Source of the DNA: an uncultured Oscillospiraceae bacterium
GTDB taxonomy: Bacteria > Bacillota > Clostridia > Oscillospirales > Oscillospiraceae
Direction: 5' to 3'
DNA: 64,000 nt
Assembly (NCBI GenBank): GCA_910579775.1
Contig: CAJTUE010000004.1
Span: forward strand, 124,001 to 188,000
In this document: piece after piece, positions 1 through 8,302 of the stretch
How the letters are laid out: each line of letters starts with the position of its first letter
Numbering within the stretch: position 1 is the first letter of the stretch
Notes under the pieces: model-generated
Told to the model about the DNA's origin: nothing
Database searches by the model: none
Seen by the model: the letters and a program-made list of their open reading frames with translations, nothing else
Made by a program: the position numbers and the translations under genes

Positions 1-2
1 TT

Positions 3-272
3 ATTGCCCAAAGCAATGCCCTTGCCAGACAGCTTAGAGAAATCAAACGGCAAAAGGAGCGGATTCTGGACAGCGACTCAGATGACACCATTGCCAGGAC
101 CCAGGACATGGTGGAAGTCATGGACAACGGGCCAGACTTCATCGAGAGAATCGACCCGGAGCTATATCATGGGCTTGTCGAGCAGATCAAGGTGGTCGAT
201 AATGACCACTTTGTGATCCAGCTAAAGAATGGACTGGAGCTACCTGAGACACTGACCCAGGAGGAGGTGTGA
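3..272 (+). CDS. Large serine recombinase, C-terminal fragment (cut by window edge)
   Basis: The frame is open from base 3 to the TGA at 270-272 and gives about 89 residues with no start in the window. The sequence (ALARQLREIKRQKERIL, then a DPELYHGLVEQIKVV segment) reads like the coiled-coil and C-terminal beta part of large serine recombinases, similar in style to the C-terminus of the intact recombinase at 1027. The catalytic and DNA-binding parts would lie upstream. An RBS (GAGGAGGT, 261-268) inside its last codons serves the next gene, so the genes are coupled. The family call is an inference from the C-terminus only. Confidence 0.65.
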   Translation: MAQSNALARQLREIKRQKERILDSDSDDTIARTQDMVEVMDNGPDFIERIDPELYHGLVEQIKVVDNDHFVIQLKNGLELPETLTQEEV

Positions 273-274
273 CC

Positions 275-1021
275 ATGGGATACCGCAAGCTCCCCTACGG
301 ATACAAGATGGAGATGGGCGAGACTCGTATCCACGAAGAGGAAGCGGGATATGTAAAGCAGATATTCCAAGACTACCTTGCCGGGACATCCTTCAAAGCA
401 ATTGCCTCATGGTTGACCGAACACTCCGTTCCCTTTGATGGAACTAAACCCTGGAACAAGAATATGGTCGCACGGCTCTTGGAAGATGAGCGATACACAG
501 GGAAGAAAGGCTTCCCAGCCATCATTCAGATCGATGTGCTGAACGCGGCACGGGAAAGGCGCCAGTCCCAAGCAAAGACCAAAATCCCCACCGCAGGCGA
601 ACGAGTAGCACGGCAATTGAGCGATGTGCAATTGCCAGACCAAGCTAAGCGCCAGCTTCTAGCCTTGCTCAACTGGGTCATACGCAACCCAGAGGAAATC
701 AAGCTCCCTAGGCATTGGAACAAATATGGGGAGACCCCCAATCGAGATGAACTTGATGAGGTACTGCGGCAGCTCCCGGTAGATGAGGAGCGCGCCAAAA
801 GCCTGATAACCCAAGGTGCGGTCGCCGCTTACAAAAAAATTCCGACAAGAGAATATGAGGCTAGACGCCTTCGGCATCTATTCGAACAGGCCAAGCCTGA
901 ACAGTCATTGGATGCTGAACTCCTACGGGCGGCTATCTCAAAAGTCACGGTGGAGAACGGACATCTGGCCAGTATTACGCTGAAAAGCGGACAAGTCATA
1001 GAATACCAGCCAGGGAGGTGA
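275..1021 (+). CDS. Recombinase-domain protein lacking the catalytic domain
   Basis: About 248 residues. It begins directly with the middle 'recombinase' DNA-binding domain of large serine recombinases: LPYGYKMEMGETRIHEEEA, then VKQIFQDYLAGTSFKAIA and the MVARLLEDERYTGKKGF block, which corresponds to the VRGILTNEKYCGDVLL block of the neighbour at 1027. There is no N-terminal YxRxS catalytic domain and no cysteine zinc ribbon. ATG 275 is preferred to GTG 269 because AGGAGGT (262-268) sits six bases ahead of it. It lies between two recombinase genes and overlaps or abuts both, so it is probably an accessory DNA-binding subunit of the same recombination machinery. That role is inferred. Confidence 0.7.
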   Translation: MGYRKLPYGYKMEMGETRIHEEEAGYVKQIFQDYLAGTSFKAIASWLTEHSVPFDGTKPWNKNMVARLLEDERYTGKKGFPAIIQIDVLNAARERRQSQAKTKIPTAGERVARQLSDVQLPDQAKRQLLALLNWVIRNPEEIKLPRHWNKYGETPNRDELDEVLRQLPVDEERAKSLITQGAVAAYKKIPTREYEARRLRHLFEQAKPEQSLDAELLRAAISKVTVENGHLASITLKSGQVIEYQPGR

Positions 1022-1026
1022 ACAGC

Positions 1027-2652
1027 GTGGAGAGAAAGCAACCAAAGGTCATTGTAATCCCGGCCAAAACCGAGATTGCCAAGGAGCAGGCTGTGAAGCG
1101 ACAACTTCGAGTGGCAGCCTATTGCCGTGTATCTACCGAGGAAGACGAGCAACTTTCCAGTTATGAAGCGCAGAAGACCTATTTCACCGATAAGATCATG
1201 GGAAATAAAGAATGGACCTTGGTTGATATCTTCGCCGATGAAGGGATCACGGGTACCTCCGCAAAAAAGCGGCCTGAGTTCCTGAGGATGATCAAGTACT
1301 GCAAGCAAGGGAAGGTTGACATCGTTCTAGCCAAGTCCATCTCTCGCTTCGCAAGAAACACCGTGGATTGCCTGACCTATGTGCGGCTTCTAAAAAGCAT
1401 GGGAATCGCTGTTATATTCGAGAAAGAGAACATAAATACCATGCAGGTCAGCAGTGAGGTCTTTGTGGCTATGTATGGAGCCTTTGCCCAGAGTGAGAGC
1501 GAGTCCATCAGCGGAAACGTGACCTGGGGTAAGCGGCAAGCCATGCGTGAGGGAAAAGCAATCATCCAATACACTCGGCTCTACGGATACCGCCGTGGAG
1601 AGGACGGAACGCCAGAAATCATCCCAGAGGAAGCGGAAGTTGTCCGGCAGATCTACAAGACCTTCCTCGCTGGTGCCAGTCTGGAAGCAATTACACAAAA
1701 GCTGATTGAGGACGGGATCTCCGCCAGGGGAAAGGGCTGGTACAAAACTACCGTCCGAGGAATCCTCACCAATGAGAAATACTGCGGTGACGTCCTGTTG
1801 CAGAAGACCTTTAGCGAAGACTGCATCTCCAAAAAGGTGGTCAAGAACGAAGGCCAGCTCCCCATGTACCTCATCCAGAACCACCATGATGCCATCATTG
1901 AAAGGGAGCTGTTCGATGCTGTAAGAGAGGAATTCGCAAGGCGAAATGCGGGAAGAAGCCCCTCCAAAAAGCAGGCTCCAACGGGCAAGGGGAAGTATTC
2001 CAGTAAACTTGCTCTGAGTGACCGGCTGATCTGCGGCGAATGTGGAACCCTATACCGCCGCTGCACCTGGAACTATAAGGGGAGCTACAAGGTGTGGCGC
2101 TGTACAAGCCGACTGGACTTTGGGAAGAAATACTGCCATAACTCCCCGACTCTCAAGGAGAAGCCTCTCCAGAATGCTATCTTATCTGCCCTGAACAAAG
2201 CTATGAGTGATAGAAATAGGCTGATAGACGAAATCACCCAGTCCCTAGAGGTTGAGTTCGCACCCAGGCTTGGTGAGGAGCTGAGTATCGGTGATATCGA
2301 TACCAGGCTGGAGGGGATCAGCCGAGAGACCATGGCCATCGTTACAGAGGCCGCTGCCCGCGGAGAGCAGACTGAGTCGGAGTCCACCCGGCTAAAAGCT
2401 CTTGTCAAGGAAACCACAGACCTCAAGCAAAAGAGAGAGGAATTATTATCCAAAGGCTCCACAGGCAATGAGGTGGCACGGCGAGTGGAAAATGCTGTGG
2501 CTATCATGAAGGAGAGTACATCGGAGCTCCAAGAGTGGGATGACAGCATCATCCGTCAGCTTGTGGATACAGTTAAAGTACTATCTCCAACGAGAATCGA
2601 GGTCATTATCCGAGGCGGGATAAGCATCGTGCAGGACATCAAGGACGAGTAG
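1027..2652 (+). CDS. Large serine recombinase (site-specific integrase/excisionase)
   Basis: About 541 residues. The N-terminal resolvase domain has AAYCRVSTEEDEQ, with the nucleophilic serine at residue 36, and the arginine motif KSISRFARNT. The recombinase domain follows (RLYGYRRGEDGTPEI, VRGILTNEKYCGDVLL, then the HHDAIIERELFDAV end motif). A zinc ribbon (LICGECG ... WRCTSR ... KKYCHN) and a C-terminal coiled coil complete the normal architecture. GTG 1027 is preferred to GTG 1018 because GGGAGG at 1014-1019 is correctly spaced for it. It is the last gene of the recombinase trio and is followed by a strong hairpin. It probably integrates and excises the element; the target site is unknown. 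Confidence 0.85.
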   Translation: MERKQPKVIVIPAKTEIAKEQAVKRQLRVAAYCRVSTEEDEQLSSYEAQKTYFTDKIMGNKEWTLVDIFADEGITGTSAKKRPEFLRMIKYCKQGKVDIVLAKSISRFARNTVDCLTYVRLLKSMGIAVIFEKENINTMQVSSEVFVAMYGAFAQSESESISGNVTWGKRQAMREGKAIIQYTRLYGYRRGEDGTPEIIPEEAEVVRQIYKTFLAGASLEAITQKLIEDGISARGKGWYKTTVRGILTNEKYCGDVLLQKTFSEDCISKKVVKNEGQLPMYLIQNHHDAIIERELFDAVREEFARRNAGRSPSKKQAPTGKGKYSSKLALSDRLICGECGTLYRRCTWNYKGSYKVWRCTSRLDFGKKYCHNSPTLKEKPLQNAILSALNKAMSDRNRLIDEITQSLEVEFAPRLGEELSIGDIDTRLEGISRETMAIVTEAAARGEQTESESTRLKALVKETTDLKQKREELLSKGSTGNEVARRVENAVAIMKESTSELQEWDDSIIRQLVDTVKVLSPTRIEVIIRGGISIVQDIKDE

Positions 2653-2676
2653 TGCGAGGCGCCTAGACCAGACGAT

Positions 2677-2710
2677 AAGGGCCACCGGCTGAGTGTTGCC
2701 GGTGGCCCTT
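2677..2710. terminator. Bidirectional terminator-like hairpin
   Basis: A perfect 12-bp stem, AAGGGCCACCGG / CCGGTGGCCCTT, encloses a 10-base loop between the convergent recombinase gene (ends 2652) and the leftward ParB-like operon (ends 2722). T-runs are short on both sides. Its position between convergent units supports the call. Confidence 0.7.
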
Positions 2711-2721
2711 GCTGGTTAACT

Positions 2722-3639
2722 TCAATCCTCGTCCCAGTCACCATCATCGGGAGAGCCATCCTCTTCACCATTTGAGTCCATGCCATCGCCAGAATCATCG
2801 CCATCTGGCTCATCTAGGACATCGAAAATGGAGGAGGAGTCACGCTTAGAATAGAGCCACTTGATGGGAAGCATGAATGCGCTATTTTTACGCCGTCCAT
2901 TATACTGAAGCACCATGGCTTCGGCGTAGCCCATCGACCCGGCTTGGCGTTCCTTTGCAGTACGGGAAATGTGTTTGGCACTCAACGCCCCCACCTTTTC
3001 CTTGAACTGTTGGTCATCCAGCTTGTCGCCATAAACCTCTACTAAGCGGGCCACGGCGTTGAGGAAATTGGCAGAGAGAGAAATTACATCCCCTTCCCAG
3101 GTGCCTACAATCAGTCGCAACACACGATCCAGAACATGATAGCCACAGCGCTGGAAGATGGCCTCCAGTGTGGAGATGGCGCAAATCATACCGTTCTGCC
3201 GCTTTCCCCCGAGCTCAAGATCATAGGACTCGACCAGTGCCTTTACCATCATCTGCTGTTCGTTTCCAGCCTCAATATTCGCAACGAACACCTCGTAGGG
3301 GGTTAGTGACTTGATAAATTTCTGCTGGTTGGCAAATATGTCTGCTTCATGGGCGTAGCTTAGATCATCATAAATCATACACCAGACAGGAGTGTCGCGA
3401 GAGCCTGAAGCCCGTGCAACGATTTCGATGGTGTGCTGACCATTGAAAACATAATTCACTCCATCCCGGCGGCTGACCTTTACAGGATTTATCTGATAGG
3501 GGTCAAAGTTCATGGCAGCTTTCTCAATATGAGTTTGGGAGAGGTCTCTCTGATAGTTCTGGTTCGAAACCAGGTTGGAGATTGGAATTAGTTCAAAATG
3601 TACCTGTGGAACAAAGAAGTTATACTCTCCCTCACTCAT
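2722..3639 (-). CDS. ParB/sulfiredoxin-fold protein (DUF6551-like), acidic C-terminus
   Basis: 305 residues. The first 100 have the ParB-like pattern: LIPISNLVSNQNYQRDLSQ, then NFDPYQINPVKVSRRDG and YVFNGQHTIEIV (residues 63-74). The VFNGQHT motif corresponds to the nucleotide-binding 'DGHHR' region of ParB-type proteins. The middle is alpha-helical and the last 30 residues are almost all D, E, G and S. ATG 3639 is chosen over GTG 3648 because AGGAGGTGG precedes it. It is the last gene of the leftward operon and overlaps the ParB gene by 8 bp. Partner or substrate cannot be told from sequence; a DNA-binding or CTPase-like accessory role is inference. Confidence 0.65.
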   Translation of the reverse strand: MSEGEYNFFVPQVHFELIPISNLVSNQNYQRDLSQTHIEKAAMNFDPYQINPVKVSRRDGVNYVFNGQHTIEIVARASGSRDTPVWCMIYDDLSYAHEADIFANQQKFIKSLTPYEVFVANIEAGNEQQMMVKALVESYDLELGGKRQNGMICAISTLEAIFQRCGYHVLDRVLRLIVGTWEGDVISLSANFLNAVARLVEVYGDKLDDQQFKEKVGALSAKHISRTAKERQAGSMGYAEAMVLQYNGRRKNSAFMLPIKWLYSKRDSSSIFDVLDEPDGDDSGDGMDSNGEEDGSPDDGDWDED

Positions 3640-4582
3640 GAGGGCCACCTCCTAAATATTGAGTTAGCTTTATTGCCTTGTCGTCAAGCGTTACCAAAGC
3701 CTTGATGAGCTGCAGCTTGGCCCGTGGAGTAACTTTGTCCAGCAAAATGTTTTGCTGGAGTCGATCCAGGGAACTCACCCAGGATGGAATGGTCAATGTC
3801 AGTCCGACAAGCTCCGCATCTGGATCATAGGGGGGCATGTCTTTCACTGTTGCACGCATTTCTTGTTCCGGCTCCTTTCCCTGGGAGACCTCCTGCATTG
3901 CAGAACGGGGCACCTTGTAGCGACTACTTGCTTCCTCTTTGGCTTCAATTCCACGCATTACCTTTCGAATTTCTTGCGGAGATAGCTCAGCGAGTTCAAT
4001 CACATTGTCATGTGATATTTTGTACTTCCCTGACAGTATTTTGGGGATGATTTCGGGCACCTTCTGCTTTAGCTTTTCAACTGCCCTGGAATAGATAGAA
4101 TATTTCAGAACAGTTGCTGGAGAAATGTTATTCTCTTTTGCAATCCGCTCCGCAGTATATGGACGCTTTGGACTTGAACTCTCGATCTCTGCTTCGCTTT
4201 CTGGATCAAGGCGTCCGTATTGATTAAGCCCCATTTTGTTTCTGTGAGCTGCGGAAAGCTTCTCCGCATCATATTGGACGCCTATAAGATATTTGCGTGT
4301 TGCCTCAGAGAGATTTCGCCGGCCGAGTTGATGGGCGCAAATCCAGGCTATAGCACTTTCGCGTGAATCAAAAGACATCTCTGTGATGGAGAACGGAATA
4401 TCATGCTCGGTGCATATCTCATACCTGTTATGGCCATCCACAATGATTCCATCCCAGACAATGATTGAATCTAAGCAACCATCTGCAAGGAGGTTGGCCT
4501 CAAGCTGCTCTCGCTCCGATGTGGTCAGGGGGCGGATAAGTCCCTTGAACTCAGGATCGATAATCAGTTTTGGCCTAGACAT
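3632..4582 (-). CDS. ParB N-terminal domain protein
   Basis: 316 residues. The ParB-like nuclease/CTP-binding fold is evident in RPLTTSEREQLEANLLADG, then IIVWDGIIVDGHNRYEI (DGHNR at residues 49-53) and the AIAWICAHQLGRRNLSEA block. A helix-turn-helix follows (RPYTAERIAKENNISPATV). It resembles plasmid- and phage-borne ParB-like regulators more than chromosomal Spo0J, and no ParA gene is present in the window. ATG 4582 gives an 8-bp overlap with the upstream gene; GTG 4600 is possible. The role is probably DNA binding on the element, as a regulator or partition factor. The family assignment is firm, the function inferred. Confidence 0.75.
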   Translation of the reverse strand: MSRPKLIIDPEFKGLIRPLTTSEREQLEANLLADGCLDSIIVWDGIIVDGHNRYEICTEHDIPFSITEMSFDSRESAIAWICAHQLGRRNLSEATRKYLIGVQYDAEKLSAAHRNKMGLNQYGRLDPESEAEIESSSPKRPYTAERIAKENNISPATVLKYSIYSRAVEKLKQKVPEIIPKILSGKYKISHDNVIELAELSPQEIRKVMRGIEAKEEASSRYKVPRSAMQEVSQGKEPEQEMRATVKDMPPYDPDAELVGLTLTIPSWVSSLDRLQQNILLDKVTPRAKLQLIKALVTLDDKAIKLTQYLGGGPHE

Positions 4583-4970
4583 GGTTGTTTTGAACCTCAC
4601 TCTCTATGGGGTGGATAGAACTCAGAGGAAAGACACACATCTTTTCCTCCGGGATGACAACACCAGTAAGTCTATAGCTTGTACCAGCGTGGAAACAGTC
4701 AAATTCCTTCCGGAGCTTTTCTACAAAAGGCTGGCTATAAATCTCATATGAGAAATCTGAATCCATGGCCGAGGGCTTTACCTTATGGGCTGCACTGTCG
4801 AACTTCTGAGCATCGACAGAGCGAATGGCCACTTGCCGGGCCTCAATGTTGACAAGTAGATGAATATAGTGCGGGTCACCGATTTGGTGAAGGGATGCTT
4901 TGTGGACACGAATGCGCGATTTTTTCAAGTCTATGGATATCTGGGCCAATTGACGGCTTGTCTCAGCCAT
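4575..4970 (-). CDS. Small stand-alone copy of the recombinase C-terminal accessory domain
   Basis: 131 residues, no catalytic motif. The pattern RIRVHKASLHQIGDPHYIHL, LLVNIEARQVAIRSV and SQPFVEKLRKEF followed by SYRLTGVVI matches, in order, the C-terminal region of the recombinase encoded at 5714-7606 and most of the protein at 4963-5721. RBS GGAGGG precedes ATG 4970. The start overlaps the upstream gene by 8 bp (ATGGCTGA). It is likely a paralogue of the accessory domain, perhaps forming hetero-oligomers with the recombinase. That is inference; no biochemical function is known to me. Confidence 0.65.
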   Translation of the reverse strand: MAETSRQLAQISIDLKKSRIRVHKASLHQIGDPHYIHLLVNIEARQVAIRSVDAQKFDSAAHKVKPSAMDSDFSYEIYSQPFVEKLRKEFDCFHAGTSYRLTGVVIPEEKMCVFPLSSIHPIESEVQNNHV

Positions 4971-5721
4971 TCGTAAATCCCTCCTGCTCTGTACCTATAG
5001 CGAGTTGACCAGGCGTAGCCTGAGGTTGAGCATCCGAATCACCCTTTGTCTGATCCTTGATTGCAAAAACGGCGTAGCCATCAAAGATGTTGATTTGAAG
5101 CGACTGCTGGTGCTCTTTGAGGGGCATACCAAATTGCTCCTGCCATTCAGCAGGAAACACGGGGGTCCGTGATACTTTAGGTTTTTCGCCTTCACGGAAT
5201 GTCTTTTGGTACACCTCGGTCGCCGTGAGGTCAAATACAATTAGATACTCGCCCTTGGCATATACGACCTTGCCAAGCATTTTGTAGCGATAATCAGGGT
5301 TCCAATTCATGAGTGAGAACATCTTGGCGGAGAACAGTTTCCCTGTGGTCTGCCGAGGGACTCGCTTCCCCTTGGACATGCTGCACCACATGAACGAGTC
5401 ACGATCTCCTTCATGGCAGGGGCGAAGAGCAAGTATTTTAGTCTCCTGGTTGACTAGGACTTGGACAAAGTCTGCGGTGGGGAACTTCCTCAGGCAAGCA
5501 GCGTTTACATAGAACTTGCAGTTATTGAACGTAACTGAGGGCTCTTGAAGATGTGCAAAAAACTCGCGCCGGACCACCTGAAACTGCTCCAGATCAAGCG
5601 CCCCGTCCATACGGAGCAGTTCATCATCGATTCCCAGGGAGGGAACGAATTCCCCCTCTGGGAGTGCTCCCTCTGGCTGGGAAGGCAGGTTTACGGCGTT
5701 CTGACCATTAAATTCATCCAT
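4963..5721 (-). CDS. Stand-alone recombinase accessory-domain protein (often annotated 'integrase')
   Basis: 252 residues. Residues about 45-165 match the C-terminal extension of the adjacent recombinase block by block: PSVTFNNCKFYV, ADFVQVLVNQETKILALRPC, KLFSAKMFSLMNWNPDYRYK, then VFPAEWQEQFGMPL against VPVEWAQSFGQQF. There is no resolvase or recombinase domain, so an integrase label would be misleading. RBS GGAGGTGG is nine bases before ATG 5721, and the start overlaps the recombinase stop by 8 bp. The strict co-location of intact recombinase, this protein and the shorter paralogue implies that they act together. Confidence 0.7.
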   Translation of the reverse strand: MDEFNGQNAVNLPSQPEGALPEGEFVPSLGIDDELLRMDGALDLEQFQVVRREFFAHLQEPSVTFNNCKFYVNAACLRKFPTADFVQVLVNQETKILALRPCHEGDRDSFMWCSMSKGKRVPRQTTGKLFSAKMFSLMNWNPDYRYKMLGKVVYAKGEYLIVFDLTATEVYQKTFREGEKPKVSRTPVFPAEWQEQFGMPLKEHQQSLQINIFDGYAVFAIKDQTKGDSDAQPQATPGQLAIGTEQEGFTNG

Positions 5722-7606
5722 GGGTTAATTCCACCTCCGAAAGCGGGATGTCCCCTATTTGGGACTGGATATAGTCCTTCAAAACCTCGAAATCAGTTAC
5801 TTTTAGCCTCTTGCCTGAATCGAACAGCTCGCCTTTCAAGAGCAGAGCCCAGTCCTCCTTGCGTTGCTCGGCTAGCGCAGAGAAAGACCTCTCATGCAGA
5901 TAGAACTGTTGCCCAAAGGACTGCGCCCATTCAACAGGCACAGCTCGAATCCGCTTTCCCGAAGGAGTAAGTGGCTGCCCTACGTCTTCCCCGCGATCTA
6001 TCATGAAGGGCTTGAAGAATGTCTCGGAGTCTCCGGCCTCAAAGATGAAGGCCAGCTCCCCGTCCTTCTCGCAGAGGCAACCGGTAATTCGGTATTTCCT
6101 TTCCATGCTCCAACCGAACAGAGTATAGAGCTTATCACTGAAAGCCGCTGCGGGTATGTCCCTGGGGCGGAACTTTCCTTCTTGATAGCGGGAAATAAGC
6201 ACTCCGCTTCGGTTGTCCCGCTCTGCGGGCCGAACAGCAAACATCTTGGTTACCGGATTGATAAGAAGCTCCACAAAGTTCTGCTTGCCAAAGCGGTCAA
6301 CACAGGACCCACTGAATTTGACCTTCCTATCATAAAAAGAGACGGAGGGGTGGCTTCGAGAATCAAACAGCTCAGATCGTGCTATTTCAAATCCTCGCAG
6401 ATCGAAAGAACCGGCTTCCGCCTCAACTTGGACTTCCTTGTCGCCTGACGAAGAGGGCCTCTCAGTTTCCTCGGACTGTGGATACACACTCATGGAAGCT
6501 CGGAGGTAGTCCTCCGCGCTGAAGGCGCCCCAGCGTGGATTCAAGACGACGAATCCCTTTAGGATCCCAGAGTCGATAACCATGAGCTCCGGCAGAATCG
6601 ACTTGTTCTTATATTTTGCATTGTCAAGCAGCCGTTGGACAGCAATAAAATCGTCCCTGGATACGATGGCCTCGTGGTGATCCCTGTATCGACTCTGAGG
6701 TCGCTGCCCATCGCGATTTGCCCGCTTCTTGTGGCTCCTGTAGTCAATGGTGTATGTTTTCCTTGTCAGCACATCACCACAATGACGCTCGTTCCTCAGA
6801 ATCTGACTAATGCCGCTGGACGTCCAATTGATATTTCCAAGATAAGAACGCTTTCCAATGGCATTAAATGTATCAGCGATTTGCTGTGTAGAGTACCCGT
6901 ACAGATACATATAGAAGGCCAGCTTGACTGTAGGCGCCTCCTCGGGATTGATTATCAGGTTGCCCTCTACGTCATGGGTGTAGCCTAGCAGCTTGGGAGT
7001 GAGGGGAATGCCATTATCCAGGCGCATTCGGAGAGACGCTTCCATGCTCCTTGATCTTGTGTGAGATTCCTCCTCCGCCATGATTGCCTGAAAGCTCAGC
7101 CCCATTTGGGACTCGTCCTTTAGGGAGTGAATGCATTCCGACTCGAAAAAAACACCGACCGGCGGATTCAGGGCTGCCAGCTCTCTGACAATGCCGATAC
7201 AGTCCTCAACATTGCGGGCAAAACGTGATACGCTCTTGCAGATAATTCTATCGATTTTACCCGCATGGCAATCTTCTACCATGCGGTTAAAGGCATCCCT
7301 GTGCTTTCGTGAGGTGCCGCTTATACCTTCATCAGCGTAAATTTCTACCAGTGTCCACTCGCTATGTTTTGCTACAAACTCCTCATAGTATCTTTTTTGC
7401 AACTCGTAGGAGGTTGTCTGCTTAACATCATCCGTTGAGACCCGGACATAGATACCTACTCGCCAATGTGCATTTTCATCGAAGAGATCCGCCTGTTCCT
7501 TCTCGGGGTAGTAGTCGTATTTATCAGGATCCACCCTGGCGTGCATACGCCTGCGAACACGCTCTTTCTCTTCTCTGCGTTCGCCCTGCCTGCGATCATC
7601 AATCAT
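5714..7606 (-). CDS. Serine recombinase with non-zinc-ribbon C-terminal accessory domain
   Basis: 630 residues. The resolvase domain has WRVGIYVRVSTDDVKQ with the nucleophile at Ser57, and the arginine motif CKSVSRFARNVED. The recombinase domain contains LLGYTHDVEGNLIINPEEA, ISQILRNERHCGDVL and RDHHEAIVSRDDFIAV. The usual cysteine zinc ribbon is missing. In its place, after LKGFVVLNPRWGAFSAEDYL, comes an acidic linker and a domain of about 200 residues (PSVSFYDRKVKFSG, NFVELLINPVTKMFAVRPAE, SDKLYTLFGWSMERKYR) shared with the next two genes. RBS GAGAGGA precedes ATG 7606. This is the catalytic member of the leftward operon; its target site is unknown. Confidence 0.85.
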   Translation of the reverse strand: MIDDRRQGERREEKERVRRRMHARVDPDKYDYYPEKEQADLFDENAHWRVGIYVRVSTDDVKQTTSYELQKRYYEEFVAKHSEWTLVEIYADEGISGTSRKHRDAFNRMVEDCHAGKIDRIICKSVSRFARNVEDCIGIVRELAALNPPVGVFFESECIHSLKDESQMGLSFQAIMAEEESHTRSRSMEASLRMRLDNGIPLTPKLLGYTHDVEGNLIINPEEAPTVKLAFYMYLYGYSTQQIADTFNAIGKRSYLGNINWTSSGISQILRNERHCGDVLTRKTYTIDYRSHKKRANRDGQRPQSRYRDHHEAIVSRDDFIAVQRLLDNAKYKNKSILPELMVIDSGILKGFVVLNPRWGAFSAEDYLRASMSVYPQSEETERPSSSGDKEVQVEAEAGSFDLRGFEIARSELFDSRSHPSVSFYDRKVKFSGSCVDRFGKQNFVELLINPVTKMFAVRPAERDNRSGVLISRYQEGKFRPRDIPAAAFSDKLYTLFGWSMERKYRITGCLCEKDGELAFIFEAGDSETFFKPFMIDRGEDVGQPLTPSGKRIRAVPVEWAQSFGQQFYLHERSFSALAEQRKEDWALLLKGELFDSGKRLKVTDFEVLKDYIQSQIGDIPLSEVELTHG

Positions 7607-7623
7607 GCCATATTCCTCTCTTA

Positions 7624-8208
7624 TTACACGTCTTCATCAGGGAGTGGGATCCAATCGGGTGTGGGCAGAAACTCGGGATCTTTAAGGTCTTCAAGGTAAT
7701 ATGAGGCCAATGTAAAGATGTCCTCAGATATGAAGTAAATTCCAATCGGAGGATTATGGGCCGCCAGCAGCCGAGAGCAGAAGGTAAGCTCGAACGGTTG
7801 GCGAGATACGTTAGATACCTTCTGAGTGATGATTAGGTCAATTTTATTATCCATGCAGTCGTTTAAAAGACGGTTCCATTCAGGGGATTTACCCATGCTT
7901 GGAGCCGTTGAGCCGGTGTCAATATAGAAATCAACAAGAGTCCATTTGGGACACAGGGAGATTGTATCGATAAACATCTTCTTGTGATAATCAAGATAAT
8001 TCTCATAGTTCGTCTGGTTGAAAAAGCGAATGTAGACGCCGATCCGATATGCCTTTTCGGTATTGGGACGCTCACGCCGGATTTCTCTCAACCATGTCCT
8101 GTGCCGTTGAATCATCCGTTCATGTTCCGTTAATGCCCGGATTTCTGAAGCGGAAGTTGGTGCCAGGCCAATTTCGCCCATTTTCTGAAAAACATCCAAT
8201 TGTTCCAT
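7624..8208 (-). CDS. Catalytically dead resolvase-domain protein (pseudo-recombinase)
   Basis: 194 residues. After a 53-residue basic leader it aligns with the resolvase domain of the next gene: YRIGVYIRFFNQTNYE against WRVGIYVRVSTDDVKQ, PKWTLVDFYIDTGS against SEWTLVEIYADEGIS, AAHNPPIGIYFISE against AALNPPVGVFFESE. The nucleophilic serine is replaced by Phe63, and the first arginine of SRFAR is Asn133 (SNVSR). The protein stops where a recombinase domain would begin. ATG 8208 is chosen because GGAGGT lies six bases before it. It is separated by 17 bp from the active recombinase. It probably pairs with or restrains that enzyme; this is inference from the domain content. Confidence 0.75.
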   Translation of the reverse strand: MEQLDVFQKMGEIGLAPTSASEIRALTEHERMIQRHRTWLREIRRERPNTEKAYRIGVYIRFFNQTNYENYLDYHKKMFIDTISLCPKWTLVDFYIDTGSTAPSMGKSPEWNRLLNDCMDNKIDLIITQKVSNVSRQPFELTFCSRLLAAHNPPIGIYFISEDIFTLASYYLEDLKDPEFLPTPDWIPLPDEDV

Positions 8209-8263
8209 GCCACGACCTCCAGACATAGGGCTGATAATCGCATTGTATCTGCTGGGGCCACAG

Positions 8264-8302
8264 AAGGCAACAAACCCACGGTCAAGTCGCTGACTGTGGG
8301 TT
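8264..8302. repeat. Hairpin repeat, copy 1
   Basis: AAGGCAACAAACCCACGGTCA (the first 20 bases are the repeat unit) continues into a 6-base loop and TGACTGTGGGTT, giving a 12-bp stem with one G.T pair. The same unit recurs at 11368-11407. Read on the minus strand the stem is followed by GGTTTGTTGCC, a weak terminator-like tail. It sits in the non-coding gap between the recombinase operon and the gene at 8450. Confidence 0.6.

Noticed and set aside
2722..4582. Plasmid partition locus (parAB/parS)
   Set aside because: ParB-fold proteins are present but there is no ParA ATPase gene and no obvious parS-like palindrome nearby, so a partition function is not supported.
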